Source: Trematomus loennbergii
Lineage: Eukaryota; Chordata; Actinopteri; Perciformes; Nototheniidae
Direction: 5' to 3'
Length of the DNA: 64,000 bases
Assembly (NCBI GenBank): GCA_012861695.1
Contig: JAAOOA010000157.1
Location: 366,501 to 430,500, forward strand
Below, piece after piece: positions 44,597-55,866 of the stretch. The translations under genes and the position numbers were made by a program. A model generated the notes under the pieces. It worked only from the letters and a program-made list of their open reading frames with translations, ran no database searches and was not told the origin of the DNA. How positions within the stretch are numbered: position 1 is the stretch's first letter; each line of letters begins with the position of its first letter.

Positions 44597-45984
44597 TCGC
44601 CTGGCAGGGGGCCGCCCCTCGACATGAGGTCGGCCCCCTGTTCTCCAGTCCCGGGATATGGAGGGCTCTCAGAGATAATACCACCTCTGATGCCCATAAC
44701 CACAGCCTCTCCGCTGTGGCCAACAAGGCGGCGGAGCGGACTCCGCCCTGCCTGTTGATATAAGCCACTGTGGTGCTGTTGTCGCTCCTGACCAATACAT
44801 GTCTCCCTTGAATTAGGGGCATGAAATGCTGGAGGACTAACACTACCGCCCGTAGCTCTAGGAGGTTGCTGTGTCGTGTTTCTGTTAGAGACCAGCGCCC
44901 ACCTATAGCCCTCTTCAGGCAGGTCCCTCCCCATCCTGTTCTGGATGCGTCCGTGAACACTGTGATGTAGGAGGTTACCCGCCCCAGTGGAGACCCCCTC
45001 CGGAGGCGCCCGGGAGACCCCCAGAACCGGAGGTTGCCCTCCACTGAGGGGGGGATGGTCACCAGCCGCCGTTTGTGCCTCTTGGGATCCAAACGCAGAC
45101 TGGAAAACCACCTCTGCAGGCGGCGCATATGCAATAACCCCAACGGGACCACAACGTGAGCAGCCGCCATGAGACCCAGAGTCTGCATGACAGCTAAAGC
45201 TGTCACTGTTGCCCCCTGTTGCAGCCTGTGCACCGCCCTGAGAAGGGACGCACGCCTGTTCTCTGACAGGGTGGCACGCAGCGCGTGCATCGAGCACCAC
45301 TCCCAAATACAACGCCTGTTGGTGAGGTATGGGGGTGCTCTTTCCCAATTGATCGCAAAGCCTAATTTGGTTAGGTGTGTGATCAATTGTGCTGTGCAAC
45401 ACATTGCCTGTTCCCGGGACCCAGCCATGACTATGAGGTCGTCTATGTAAAAGAAAACTCTCATGCCCTGGGCGCGCAGCGGTTGAAGCGCTGTGGCCAC
45501 ACATTTGCTGAATGTGCGTGGGGATAGGGAGTAGCCGAACGGGAGTCTGTTGTACTCGTAGGCTATCCCTTGAAAGGCAAAACGCAGATATTTCCTGTGC
45601 TCTGGCACAATCTCCACATGAAAATATGCGTCTTTCAGGTCGATGGTGGTGAACCAATCGCCCGGCTGCACTAGCCCCATTAACTGTTTGATAGTTAACA
45701 TGCGAAATTTCCTGCGGCAAATGTGAAGATTCAGGCTGCGCAAATCTAGAATAGGTCTGAATTCCCCTGTCTTCTTGGAAACCAGGAAGTACATGGAATA
45801 AAAACCCCTTTTTTTGCTGAGGATGCACCACAGACACTGCCTGTTTCTGCACCAAAGCCTGAATCTCTGTTGAGAGGAAACCCATCTCCTCTTGGGATGA
45901 TAAAATTACCTCTCGCATGCCTCTGAATGGAGGTGGGACGCTGCAAAACTGGAGTGAATAACCCCGTTTCAGCGTCCTGTCCAT
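44571..45984 (-). pseudogene. DIRS reverse transcriptase-RNase H, frameshifted
   Basis: The start at 45984 reads MDRTLKRGYSLQFCSVPPPF. Near 45815 the frame shifts at a homopolymer (run of seven T on the plus strand) into the frame open from 45794 to 44571. That frame has YFLVSKKTGEFRPILDLRSL, DLKDAYFHV and the catalytic VFFYIDDLIVM motif, then the RNase H core with FTDASRTGWGG and VRSDNSTTVAYIN. Near 44640 a second shift leads to GADLMSRGGPLPGEWTLHPE and AEVDLFASRRNSH, running to 44164. All catalytic residues I can judge are present, so inactivation rests on the two frame breaks. Confidence 0.88.
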
Positions 45985-46895
45985 CCACTCTGACAGTACA
46001 CAGCTGAGTTTCCATTCCCCATAATATTGAGTTAATGGACAAGCCCTTAGCTGTGGGGCCGCAGCTATAAAGCTGTGATACTCTCTGGTGACCCGTTCCG
46101 CCGCAAAATCCCCCGTGAAAGGAAGATTTGCCCATGGAGGGTCGACACAGAAAGGGCCGATTTTTTATTGAGGTCCCTGAACACACCGTCGCGCGCTCTT
46201 GTGTGAGCGCGCGCTCCACCCTAACGCTGTTCTCATTACCATGGTAACCAGCATTAACCGGAGTTTTTGTTGACGTATGTGTTCACCTGAGGTCCCTGAA
46301 CACACCATGGGCTCTTGAGAGAGCGCGAGCTCCGCCATAATGCAGCTCTTACCACTACGGTAAACTGTATTATTAGGAGCCTTTATTCTAGGCGTAGTGT
46401 GTTCCCTAACCATAATGCGCCGACTAGCAAGTCCCCACCCGCATAGCGCTACTATAGCACTTCCTGCGGTTTATCTCTCTCATCTGCGCATGCCCACTAG
46501 CTATCTCCTTTACAGGAGAAATAACCGGGGTAGCGAGTGGGGAATATGTACAGTCAACAATGTGTGTGAGTGCAGGATTGTGAAAACAATGACACTCAGA
46601 CTTGGATACAGATCACCTTTTCTTTATTAGTTTTCCTAATACAAGGGACCTGGGCATTGAACAGGGAGGAGGTGGGATTCACCCTAGCGTCCTGGGTGGA
46701 GAGACGCTTCCTCCCTCCGCCAGTCAGCTGCGTTTTGGCGGAGCTCCCCACCCGGCGGTTCTCTGCTGCTGCTGAGACTGCCGTGGCCGGGCAGCCCGCC
46801 CCCGTGAGTGCCGGTACGCTGGCCCCACGGGGCTGGTTGAAGAAGCGGAGGGTGCTACCGGCACGGGACTTCGTACCGGCGTCTCTCCCTCCGTC

Positions 46896-48112
46896 TCACC
46901 GTTGCACTGCGTCCGCCGCCCGCGGAGGACGCTGTGACACCTGGGGAGAAGCTAGCGGCAACATGCGGCTAAGCTGCAGCCTCTCTTCCTCCAGACGGCT
47001 GAAACGCTGGGTGACCGAGGCTATAGACCCAAAGAGCCCTTCCGTGGAAACGGGGGCTCCAAGGAGATCTGCTCGGTCCTTTTTGGGCAGCGCGGTGAGT
47101 CCCAGCCACACATGACGAGACGCCACTGTGGCTAAGGACATCACTCGCCCGGCTGCGGTGGCCACTCCATGGATCAGATTATTCATCTGACCTATGCAGC
47201 GGTCCGGATAATCCTCCCCGTCCTGAGACGGGAGAGCGGGGGCGTCTGCTCGAGGAGTAATCAAGGAGACGCCCAACACACCCAGATTATTGCCGCAGCC
47301 GCCATCTGTGAACCGAGCCTGAATTTTATCCAAATATTCTAAGGCTTCCCGGTCCCGCGGCAGCGGGGGCAGAGGTTTCTTCCCCTCCGCCCAACCAGCT
47401 GATCGTGGCAACAGATGGGCCGCCAGGCTCTCGTCGAGGGGGGGCACGCCAGAACACACCGTGTCTGATCGGCCCTGCACCCTGATAATGCCCGACATGG
47501 ATGCTATGGCGGCCTTCGTCCTCAATGGACGCCGCCATGTCGCCTCCACACACTGCCAGATGTCTGGCAACGGGAGACGAAAGCCGGCTGCGCCGGAAGC
47601 ACCGGGCCGTAAAACCCCTGCCTAAGGCGGCTTACAGGCCTCGGTGGCAGCGGTGGGGGGAGCGGTAAGCCTACACGCTCCGCTGCCTGGGTCATCACCG
47701 CTGGGAAGTCCAGTCGCGCAGACCTGAGTGCTGGGCCCTCCTGGCTGTCGGACCCGGGGGTGTCGGACAAGGAGATGTCGTCATCCTCCGTGAAGTCGAC
47801 CACTCGGTCCCTCGGAAGGACGAACTCAAACGGCACGTCCTCCAGGTCGTCCATTTCCACCACCTCGAGGTCCACATCCTCTTCCTCTCCGTGCACCTGC
47901 GGGCCGAACTTCCTCGAGAAGTACTCCGCACGATGCCGGCGGTTTAGCATCGGGATCGAGCAGCAGGAAACACAGGCCGGTGTCTGGCCTGCTCCCTGCT
48001 CAGCGTGATCCTGTCCCAGGCACTGAAAACATTGGCGATGCGGGTCTGCTCCCGCAATCAGTCCAGGGCACGACGGGCAACTGCGATGCTCCAGGAGTGG
48101 CTCCATTTTCAC
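46896..48112 (-). pseudogene. DIRS Gag-like protein, split by a frameshift
   Basis: Frame one (48112-47522) begins MKMEPLLEHRSCPSC and has a Cys/His cluster (CPSCPGL...CFQCLGQDHAEQ) of zinc-knuckle type, then a very acidic middle. Near 47570 it shifts to the frame 47570-46896, which carries PDIWQCVEATWRRP, PPLDESLAAHLLPR, PLPPLPRDREALEYLDKI and VASRHVWLGLTALPKKDR. It probably binds element RNA and builds the particle. Upstream of the pol start, 46165-46890 holds further element sequence without a clear domain. Confidence 0.8.
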
Positions 48113-48178
48113 AATATCTCTCTCTCTACTTCCTTTCTCCCACTTGTACGTCTCGGACTCAGTGCTAGGTTACCACCT

Positions 48179-48348
48179 CCGCTCGCTGAAGAGTAAAGGA
48201 TAGTGGTCAGGAGGCGAGGCCTCCTTTTATACGGAAGTGAGATGCGCACGCATTCAGGTAAGCCCGCCCCGGGGCCGGCTACGTCTATAGAAATCTCAGT
48301 AGGTGAATGCTTGCATGATAAGGTAGTACCCATAGAGTCCAGTAGAGG
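48179..48348. repeat. DIRS right inverted terminal repeat
   Basis: Reverse complement of the left terminus; it includes CCTTTTATACGGAAGTGAGA. The outermost bases to 48371 (GGCGGAGCCTGTGAGAGATA) are complementary to the internal region at 42549-42595. Confidence 0.9.
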
Positions 48349-48371
48349 GCGGAGCCTGTGAGAGATATAAC

Positions 48372-50400
48372 TGACTGAAGACATGTGGAACAGAGGTTCC
48401 ATGTTCAGGAAACTGGAACTTTGAACAGGTGTTTTCATCTTTTCTGTGTGAAGATTCACAAGTTCTTGATCAGGTGTTTGATGTGGGCTGGCATGATCCT
48501 TTCTGCAGCGATAAATGAAGAAAACAAAGAAACATTGTTAATAATAGTAATGATGGTAACAACAATAATATTAGTATAACTATTTATAGCACTTACACAA
48601 TTGCAAAGTGATTCTCACAACAAAATAAAGAACAAAACAATACAATACCAACAATAAAATGTTAAGAGACAAAGAAATGCTAACATTCTAAGAGGCCGAC
48701 TACAAAAGGTAGACTCAATGGCTCTTGATGACATCAATGAGCAGTCCCAATAGATGCTGTTGTATAAAAATAAATAGAATAGGTCCAGATTTCTTCTATT
48801 TTGTGTTGGATGATTTGTTTTATTGATTGCTGATGGATGTTAAGATATGTTTTACAATTATAACAAAAAGATTATTGTAATTGGAATCAAAAAGATTGCA
48901 AATCATAGTTGTAATAAAATCACTAGCAATATAGGGTTTATTCAACAGCAGTAAAGCATTAAGTTGCTAAATTAACGTACACTGAACTGTAAACAACTTG
49001 CCACTATTTAGGAAAGGCTCTGATCAGAAGGGTTGACTAGTAGGACAACAAATAGGTGGAGAAGGTCTCTGTCATGTACAACCATTGGTAGATGTTACAC
49101 CTGAAAGAAAGATAAGGAAATAAGACAACACAGGAGGACAAACATCTTCTTAAATAAAAGACCAAATCATGTCAAGCTTTAACCTGAGCCTGTTTTTTCA
49201 GTCTTCACAATGCACTGTTGGAAATTACATTCCAAAGGCTAAATTCAAACTCAATACCATAAATAACTGGGTACCAAAGTGCTTTACCTGAGAGAACACG
49301 TTCCACATGGAGCAGCAACCATCCGGCTGGGCCTTTTGCTGCATATCATCTCCTCTCTCTCTCTCTCTGGTGTTGGGTTCCAGTAGATCTCTACTATCCA
49401 ATAAAACTGAAATTCCCCCAAAAATCATATTAAAAAAGTTAAAAACAATAACTTGCTTTTGGCATTGAAATGGATTAGAATCTCACCTTTGTCCTGGATG
49501 TCAGGAAGGCCAGGAAGTCGTTCCCTTCAAGTCCGCAACCAGTCATAGGAGTTCAAATGCAAAGCCTGACTGATGACAAGAGCGGGAGACTTACATTTTA
49601 CAATTATATATTTTAATTAATACCAGAGCAGTGTGTACATAGGCCCTGTACGACATGCAAAGAACAGATCAAATCCCCTGACAGACTCACACACTTTGGT
49701 GATGTCCTCATCTGATAATGTTTCATTTTTTAGCAGCAAAGTAACATTACTCAAAGTATATGTCGGACCCAACTCATTTACAGTATGTTTTGCATCTCCT
49801 CAACAATGGTCTGTATCATTGAGTAGAAAAAAACTGTCCCTACAATTTCAGATAGATTAACACACATTTGTAAGAAAAGTTTACAATGAAGCACAAAAAC
49901 CCTCTTTGTATTAAGCGAGCTGCCACACAAAGTACAGCTTAACATGCTAACCTTTGTAGAGTGAGCTACAGTTAGCTAACTTCATGTTCAACACAAAACC
50001 TCTAATGGCATTACATTGACGATTTTAAACAAAACTTAACTCTCTCAACTTGTAAGATAACGTTAAGTTAACTTACCCTTAAATAACTACGTCACGTTTT
50101 TCAGGGGAAACACAAACTGCAGAAAGCGTTAGCTGTTGTTAGCTAAGACAGCTAGCTCTTGTTAAGGGAAGTAACAATAGCCTCCTAGCAAATGTAAGGT
50201 TAATTTAACATTAACGTAACGTTGTAAGAAAGCAAAACAAACCTTTGAGAAAGCTTTTACTCTCAGACTTTGTGAAATTGTGTAGTGTTGCTTACCTCCA
50301 GAAGGACTTTTAGTGCGTTTCCCAGTAAACAGAGCGGTTCCTCTCAGAAGAGCAGCCGCTGGGCGCAGTCACAGAAACGCTCAACTGATCTTCACTCCCC
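48372..50400 (-). other. Candidate spliced minus-strand gene of unknown identity
   Basis: Splice-like exons line up on the minus strand: exon 1 about 50400-50296 (donor GGAG|GTAAGC) downstream of a TATAAAAC box near 50432; exon 2 49569-49487 (acceptor CTTGTCATCAG, donor AAAG|GTGAGA); exon 3 49406-49288 (acceptor GAATTTCAG, donor CTCAG|GTAAAG); exon 4 from 49100 (acceptor TTTCTTTCAG); and a possible exon 5 from 48502 (acceptor TATCGCTGCAG) coding IMPAHIKHLIKNL then stop. One joined frame reads RERLPGLPDIQDKVLLDSR and continues to GCCSMWNVFSQ, but an in-frame stop lies just before it and another just after. I do not recognise the product. It may be a small gene, a non-coding RNA or a decaying gene, cut downstream by the DIRS insertion. 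Confidence 0.4.
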
Positions 50401-50424
50401 GACCGTTAGTGCCAGTCAAAACCG

Positions 50425-50435
50425 TTTTATACCGC
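50425..50435 (-). promoter_or_regulatory. TATA-like box for the candidate minus-strand unit
   Basis: On the minus strand GCGGTATAAAACGG lies about 30 bases upstream of a plausible start near 50400, followed by a GC-rich leader and the GTAAGC donor at 50295. Confidence 0.4.
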
Positions 50436-50618
50436 TTTGTTTCAACCACTGCCGTCTCGCCGTTCCCCCTTGTCCCGCCCTATCTGTCTGTCTGTGTCTG
50501 TTTCAGTTTCGCCAGCAAGACTGCTGGACCAGCATAAATACCAGCTTCACAAGCATAGACCATTGAGAGCCTCAACTGAGCCGCAAATGCAGCGCACCTA
50601 TGTGCTTATGCGGCGCAA

Positions 50619-52332
50619 TTATGGCGCATTTCCACTGCTGGGCCTCACACGGCTTAGTACGGTAATAGTTAGCCCTTGGTAGGCCAGGCTCACTTTATGC
50701 TGCGTTTCCATTACAGTTTAGGAACTGGGGTAGTAACTGCCGTGACGTCATCTTCAATGCGAAACACAAAACCAACATCAGCCGTTAGCTGTTAGCACTC
50801 AGAGCTCACAGCTCCTCATATCTGTTCAGAAACTAGACAAAAGTTAAACAAGTACAAACCACAGACTGTCTGTGTCATGGCGAATACCAGGGGCGTCGCC
50901 TGGACCTGAAAACATTCGGGGCTTAGCCCACAGTGGCGGCGGCACTACAGTGGCATTTTTACTGCAACACTCCCCACACGCACACACACAGTACACCCGC
51001 GACTGTTACAATGAATGCTCGATAATCAGCTCACGGCATATAGGCAGGGGTAAAGTGGTATTTTTTATGAGTGGGACCTCACCTCCTCTAGGGGGGTCCG
51101 GGGGGAATATTTATTTAAGTTAAAAGCATCAATCTGGTGCACTTTGAGAGCAAAATGAAGAGATCTATGGATACCTCTCTCAACACCCATATGAAGCAGA
51201 ACTGTAAACAGATGTACTTTTTCTTTATGGATATTTTACTAATCACTCCCATTTAAACTCTATTCTTGTTTTACTGCCATATAGTATTTCATAACTGTTT
51301 TTCCTTTATTCTCTTATTTTTTTTATAACTATAATGATCATATGAAGGTGTGCCGCGGAAATAATCTTTTGAATAATTTGTGACCAAACCGTTTGAGACC
51401 CTGAGATAACTTAGACTAAAGTTATGTATCTAAACACTCAGAGAGTCCTTTAGCTCACCTGAGTCTCTCAGTCTGAGAGGAGAGGACTCTCCTCCAGCTT
51501 GTTGTGGAACAAACAGCTCCATATGTCCGTTAGTGCAGCTAGCTAACCAGATGCTAACAACACGTCCATGCTGGCACCGGTCCCTCCCTCCCCCTCTCTC
51601 TCTCCTCTCTCTCTATCACACTAAATGCGCTATTGCCACACACACACACAGAGCCGAGTTTGAATGACACAAGCACACGTTTATTTCCATGCAACTCTCT
51701 GATTGGTCTGGTGTCATGCCTCTGTTGCATTCACTGAACACGGGAAATTACAGTGCTGCCGTCCTCTCTTGTGTCATGATGAGGTTCACGTAAAGCACGG
51801 TTAATGTATTATATTATTGAGGGAGAATTGTCCGGGGCTACAGAAAAAACATTCGGGGCTAAAGCCCCGGATGCCCAGGCCAGGCGACGCCACTGGCGAA
51901 TACAGTCGCTGGTTTATTTATGTCTGTAGGCCGTTGTTGTGAGTGTGGACGGTTGGAGCTATACACTGTTAGCTTAGCCGATCTCCATTCAGAAAACACC
52001 ATTTTAAAAGGTTTTTCGCCTGCCGTCTGTCTGCAGACTTGTCAAAGCACTAATTCATGGTTTTACTAACCGGTATCAGTATGTTGTTACTTCGGCATCA
52101 TTTTGAAACGTGTATTACAATTAAATCACGGTAAATATGTTCATTTTGTTGTAGTTGCCAGCGATTCTCTCACTAGTTTAGCATACTCAGCCCGTTGTTG
52201 GCCCGGAAAGAACCTCGAATTTGGAGAGCCAGAAAAACTGTGAAAAAGTACCCGCTAGCCGGAACTACGCCTAGTGGAAACGCAACCAAAAACGGCACGC
52301 TTAAACTGTGCTGTAGTGGAAATGCGCCATTA
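50619..52332. mobile_element. PIF-Harbinger-type element with TTA duplication, hAT inside
   Basis: The element 50622-52329 begins TGGCGCATTTCCACTGC and ends GTAGTGGAAATGCGCCA. TTA flanks both ends exactly (50619-50621, 52330-52332). A second inverted motif, GCGTTTCCATTACAG against CTAGTGGAAACGC, lies further in. A hAT of 1 kb is inserted at 50888-51895. There is no transposase in the remaining ~0.7 kb. Confidence 0.82.
50880..51903. mobile_element. hAT element with perfect 8-bp TSD inside a Harbinger element
   Basis: The element 50888-51895 begins CAGGGGCGTCGCCTGG and ends CCAGGCCAGGCGACGCCACTG. GCGAATAC flanks both ends exactly (50880-50887, 51896-51903). Inverted ACATTCGGGGCT tracts follow each terminus. 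It is non-coding and shares interior blocks with the elements near 12700 and 21400. Confidence 0.92.
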
Positions 52333-52463
52333 GTGTGGTAACGTCGCTGCGAGGCTCCACTAGCACAACCAACCCCGTCCGTCCGTCCGTCGATGCACGC
52401 GAAACAGAGGGCCTCATCATATAACTTTGCGTGGGGCCTCAAGTTGGCCAGGGACGGCCTGGC

Positions 52464-52686
52464 CCATACATTACATTACATGTTACTTGTTAGACGCTTT
52501 TATCCAAAGCGACTTACATACTCAATACTGTGGACAATCCCACAGGAGCAATTTGGGGTGAAGTGTCTTGCCCAGGGACACAACGACATGCTGACTGCAG
52601 TGGGGTTTGAACCTGTGACCCGCTGATCCAAACCCTACATCCAAACACCTACGCACAACCCACTGCACCACACACCGCCATACATT
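52464..52686 (-). mobile_element. tRNA-derived SINE with 9-bp target duplication
   Basis: On the minus strand the element (52677-52473) starts GCGGTGTGTGGTGCAGTGGG (A-box side), has GGTTCAAACCCC (B box), then GTGTCCCTGGGCAAGACACT and the AAGTCGCTTTGGATAAAAGC tail common in fish SINEs, ending in TGTAATGTAATG. CCATACATT flanks both sides (52464-52472, 52678-52686). A related truncated copy is at 17283. Confidence 0.9.
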
Positions 52687-53033
52687 TCAGAATCAGAATC
52701 AGAAGCAGGTTTATTAGGTAGGTTGACACGTACGAGGAATTTGACTTGATGTCCCTTAGTGCAGGCTCCTTGTTCAGCCTTATCCTAACATGAGTGGGTT
52801 CAAGAGTGGCCGTCTGAGTCCGTACAGTCTCTACCTGGGACGCTGTGAGAGGGACTGAAATGTCCCATGTTTACTGGAACAGTCCCTGAAGACACTCTGG
52901 TGGACGGGAGTGAGATCAACCTCTGCTTTACGAGGTGGATGATTGGGGAACCCAAAGCCTGGGACGCCACTAGAGAAAAGAGCTAAGAATATTTTAAGAG
53001 TACGCTTTGTATTTTTATATTGTGGTTGATGTT
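52687..53033. other. Unassigned stretch beginning with a CAGAATCAGAATCAG tail
   Basis: CAGAATCAGAATCAGAAGCAGGTTTATTAGG at its left is the kind of tandem tail left by some fish LINEs, here in reverse orientation. The rest has no recognised domain. Confidence 0.35.
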
Positions 53034-54087
53034 TACAGTATTTTTCAGTTGCTAACACACTACAATTTCACATAAAGCATAACTATTTACAGTTTTTTTC
53101 AATTGCTGAAACACAGTTTTTGACAACAGGGCTAATTTTCTCTAAACACTTAACACAATTCTCAAAACCACACACCCAAAGTGCAAAAGGGTTCATTTTC
53201 TTGTTAAATGAAGCACTGCAACCAAAACTATATAAACACTTTTGCACCAAACGGCACACATTTCATTTATAGTACAGACTTTGTCCAACCAACTACACAC
53301 CATCGTGCTCAATCTAAAGCACACTCATCTTTTATGGCGTTCTGTCTGTAGAGAATTCTGCATATAAAGATTGTTCAAGTCTACTAAAACATGTGCAGAA
53401 ACATATACTGTTGTTATACTTAAGTTTTTCTCCAAAACAAATCGGTGCAACATTCATGCACAACAAATAGTTACAGTTGTGAAAACAACAATGATGCCTC
53501 TGTCAAATACAGTAAATGGAAAGGAACACTTTGAGGAAAAAGAAATACAAAAAATATATTTCAAAAATATTTTTACAAAAACAGAGGAAAGAATGCTGAG
53601 GCTGCATTTGACCAACTCACTGGGTCTGACCACAGCCCCTCTCCACCTGCAGAAGAAGCATCACCTGTAGCCTGACGGTTATACAGCTCCAACCATTATG
53701 CTGCAAATAACTCTTTACCTGACTTCAGTTCATCCTCCATCTCTCTCATCCTCCCTTTTCCTCTTCCTCTTGCCGCTATGTCCATAAATCATTGTTGTTT
53801 ATGGTCATTTGGCACGTGTGTTGATTGGTCCATGTGTGTAGCATTTTTAATGGCAGTGTTTTGAAAATGGCAAACAAGTGAATATGTCAGATTTCTGTGT
53901 CTTACTTAGAGAACCGTGTGCAGTGTTTTGCAAAACGTGCCAAGCTCAATTGGAAATTGGGTGCAGAGCTGAAGATGTGTTTAGAGTTTTTGGAGATTTG
54001 AGCAGAGGTTTTGCTCTTTGAGTGTGAGTTTAAATAATTGTGCTTTATGTGAGATTTTAGTGTGTTAGCAACTGAAAAAAAACTGTA
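53034..54087. mobile_element. Tc1/mariner-like non-autonomous element
   Basis: The element 53036-54085 begins CAGTATTTTTCAGTTGCTAA and ends with its inverse TTAGCAACTGAAAAAAAACTG. TIR similarity extends about 50 bases (CACATAAAGCA...). TA flanks both ends (53034-53035, 54086-54087). No DDE transposase motif is readable. Confidence 0.72.
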
Positions 54088-54139
54088 AAAGTTTTACATG
54101 AAGCCTTTTTCTGGTATTTACATCCTGATTGCTGAGTCA

Positions 54140-54412
54140 ACAATAAAGCAGTTTGGTGTATTTGTTTATTGGTTTGTGTGTGTAGCATTTTTAACGGCAG
54201 TGTTTTGAAAATAGCAAACAAGTGAATATGTCAGATTTCTGTTAGAGAACTGTGTGCAGTCAGTGTTTTGCAAAAGTGCCAAGTTGAATTGCACACTTGA
54301 TTCAGAGCTGAAAATGTGCAGATTTGAACTGAGGATTTGCTCTTTGAGTGTCAGTTTAAATGATTGTGCTTTATGCGAGATTTAGGGTGTTAGCAACAGA
54401 TTTTTTTTAAAT
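54140..54412. repeat. Second copy of the Tc1/mariner-like element's right part
   Basis: GTGTGTGTAGCATTTTTAAC to GTGTTAGCAACAG repeats 53825-54075 of the adjacent element in the same orientation with scattered changes and small indels. Confidence 0.8.
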
Positions 54413-54582
54413 ACATCCATAGTCTGGAACACAACTTTATAATGGTCCTGAGCATGGGCGTCGCAGCCATTATATGAGGGTGGGACAAGTCCCCCCCACT
54501 TTTTCAAATGATTAGTTTAGACCCCCCCACTTTTACTATGCGGAAAGTCCGTGAATCGGTCTATCCACTCGCCGCACTTTTA

Positions 54583-55689
54583 CCCCATTCACACCAACGG
54601 TGTTTCGGGGCCGGTTCGGTGCTGGTGCTTGAAAGCACCGGGTTTTCCTGTTCACACCGCAGCGGAGCAGCCTCTAAGCTCCGGAAATCCGGTTCGTTTC
54701 GAGCACCAAAAAGTTGTCGGTGTAGAAGCAAGAACCGCTTACGTCGGAGGGGGGCGAGATTAACCTGAGATAACAGTTAAGGCGAGTACGGCAAATAAAA
54801 GTTGTAACCAGCAGTAGTGCTGAGCAAAGTGACTAGAACGCAACCACACACTTGTAAAAAAAAAACACGCTTTATAAAGTCAGGCAACACTAACCAGGCT
54901 TCGTGTGATTCTGTTTATTTGTACCTTACTTTGACCATCCGTTCGCTGTTATTGATCATTGTGGAGAGCAGGCAGACGTTTTGTTTGTTATTATAGCAGC
55001 TATCGGATGGAATCAATACATGGGCTGCACAGGTTGTCATGTCCGACTATCACAAGTAGAATCATAATGAAAAATACGCGGTAAAATGTGCCTGTAGAAA
55101 ACGGCTTAGCAAGTAGTTAGTTTAGCTTCGGTTGCTATGCTAACATCACCCATGTTATACCAGAGAAACTTTCATAACAGCGTTGTGATGCCAAACAGCG
55201 TCAATTCAGACTGACACACATTCACTTAAGGGGAACTGGGATATGTAACAGCTGCTTGTGTGACAGTCAGACAGTGAATACTTTAGAGCCGTGTGAGCTA
55301 ACCCGGAGCTAACGGGAGAATACACTCGTGGAAGAGCAGTCAGCACTGCAGCGGTCGGTAAATGCCGCTGAAACACATTAATAAACAATGAACCACGGCA
55401 CTCTGAGAAAAGTATAAGGTTGGAGAAGTCGTTATTTAATTTAATCTGGCTTCGTATGATTAAAAGCAACACGATCGTCGACCCGACGCAGTCCCCGCCC
55501 CGTTGTTGTTGTGAGCTCCGTTGGGGAGAAACTCAGCGACGTAAACTGTGACGTCATGACGCAGCAGCGGCAGCACCAGTCGGGCTCTGAGCGGTGTGAA
55601 AAGAGCCGGCGCTAAACCGAAGAACCGGTTCTGAACCAGAAAAGCTCTAGCACGGAGCTAGAAGGGGAAAAGCCTTGGTGTGAAAGGGG
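54583..55689. mobile_element. TIR element (CCCCATTCACACC ends)
   Basis: The left end CCCCATTCACACCAACGG mirrors the right end CCTTGGTGTGAAAGGGG. The flanks TTA and TAT are near the Harbinger target. Inner inverted blocks include CGGTTCGGTGCTGG against CCAGAACCGG-type sequence. No coding region. Confidence 0.6.
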
Positions 55690-55866
55690 TATTTGTAGAG
55701 CGCTGTGTCAGTGCTTCACTATCAAATGAAATCCATTCCACTTGCTTATTGAGAGAATGCCCAAATCAATGAAACTCCGTACCATGTTTTCACTGCTACT
55801 TTGTACCAAGGCAGATTCTCACATAGCGTGCGCATGTTCAAGGAGTGTTGTCATAGTTGGACAGCT

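Larger units (their letters stand above)
42299..48371 (-). mobile_element. DIRS tyrosine-recombinase retrotransposon copy 1, nearly complete
   Basis: The element has DIRS hallmarks: inverted termini (42299-42471 and 48179-48348), an internal complementary region at the 3' side, and no TSD. Read on the minus strand the order is Gag-like protein (48112-46896), reverse transcriptase with RNase H (45984-44571) and tyrosine recombinase (44596-43136). DIRS elements insert a circular cDNA by site-specific recombination rather than with an integrase. Frameshifts in the Gag and pol regions make this copy defective, but the termini match almost base for base. Two smaller fragments lie at 22379-23562 and 35786-38488. 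Confidence 0.92.

Noticed and set aside
43282..45450. Several plus-strand frames of 60-107 codons across the DIRS element
   Set aside because: They are antisense shadows of GC-rich pol and recombinase coding sequence on the minus strand.
46570..47115. 181-codon plus-strand frame inside DIRS copy 1
   Set aside because: It is antisense to the Gag-like frame, which has matching relatives in DIRS copy 3; the plus frame has no domain and is not kept in that copy.
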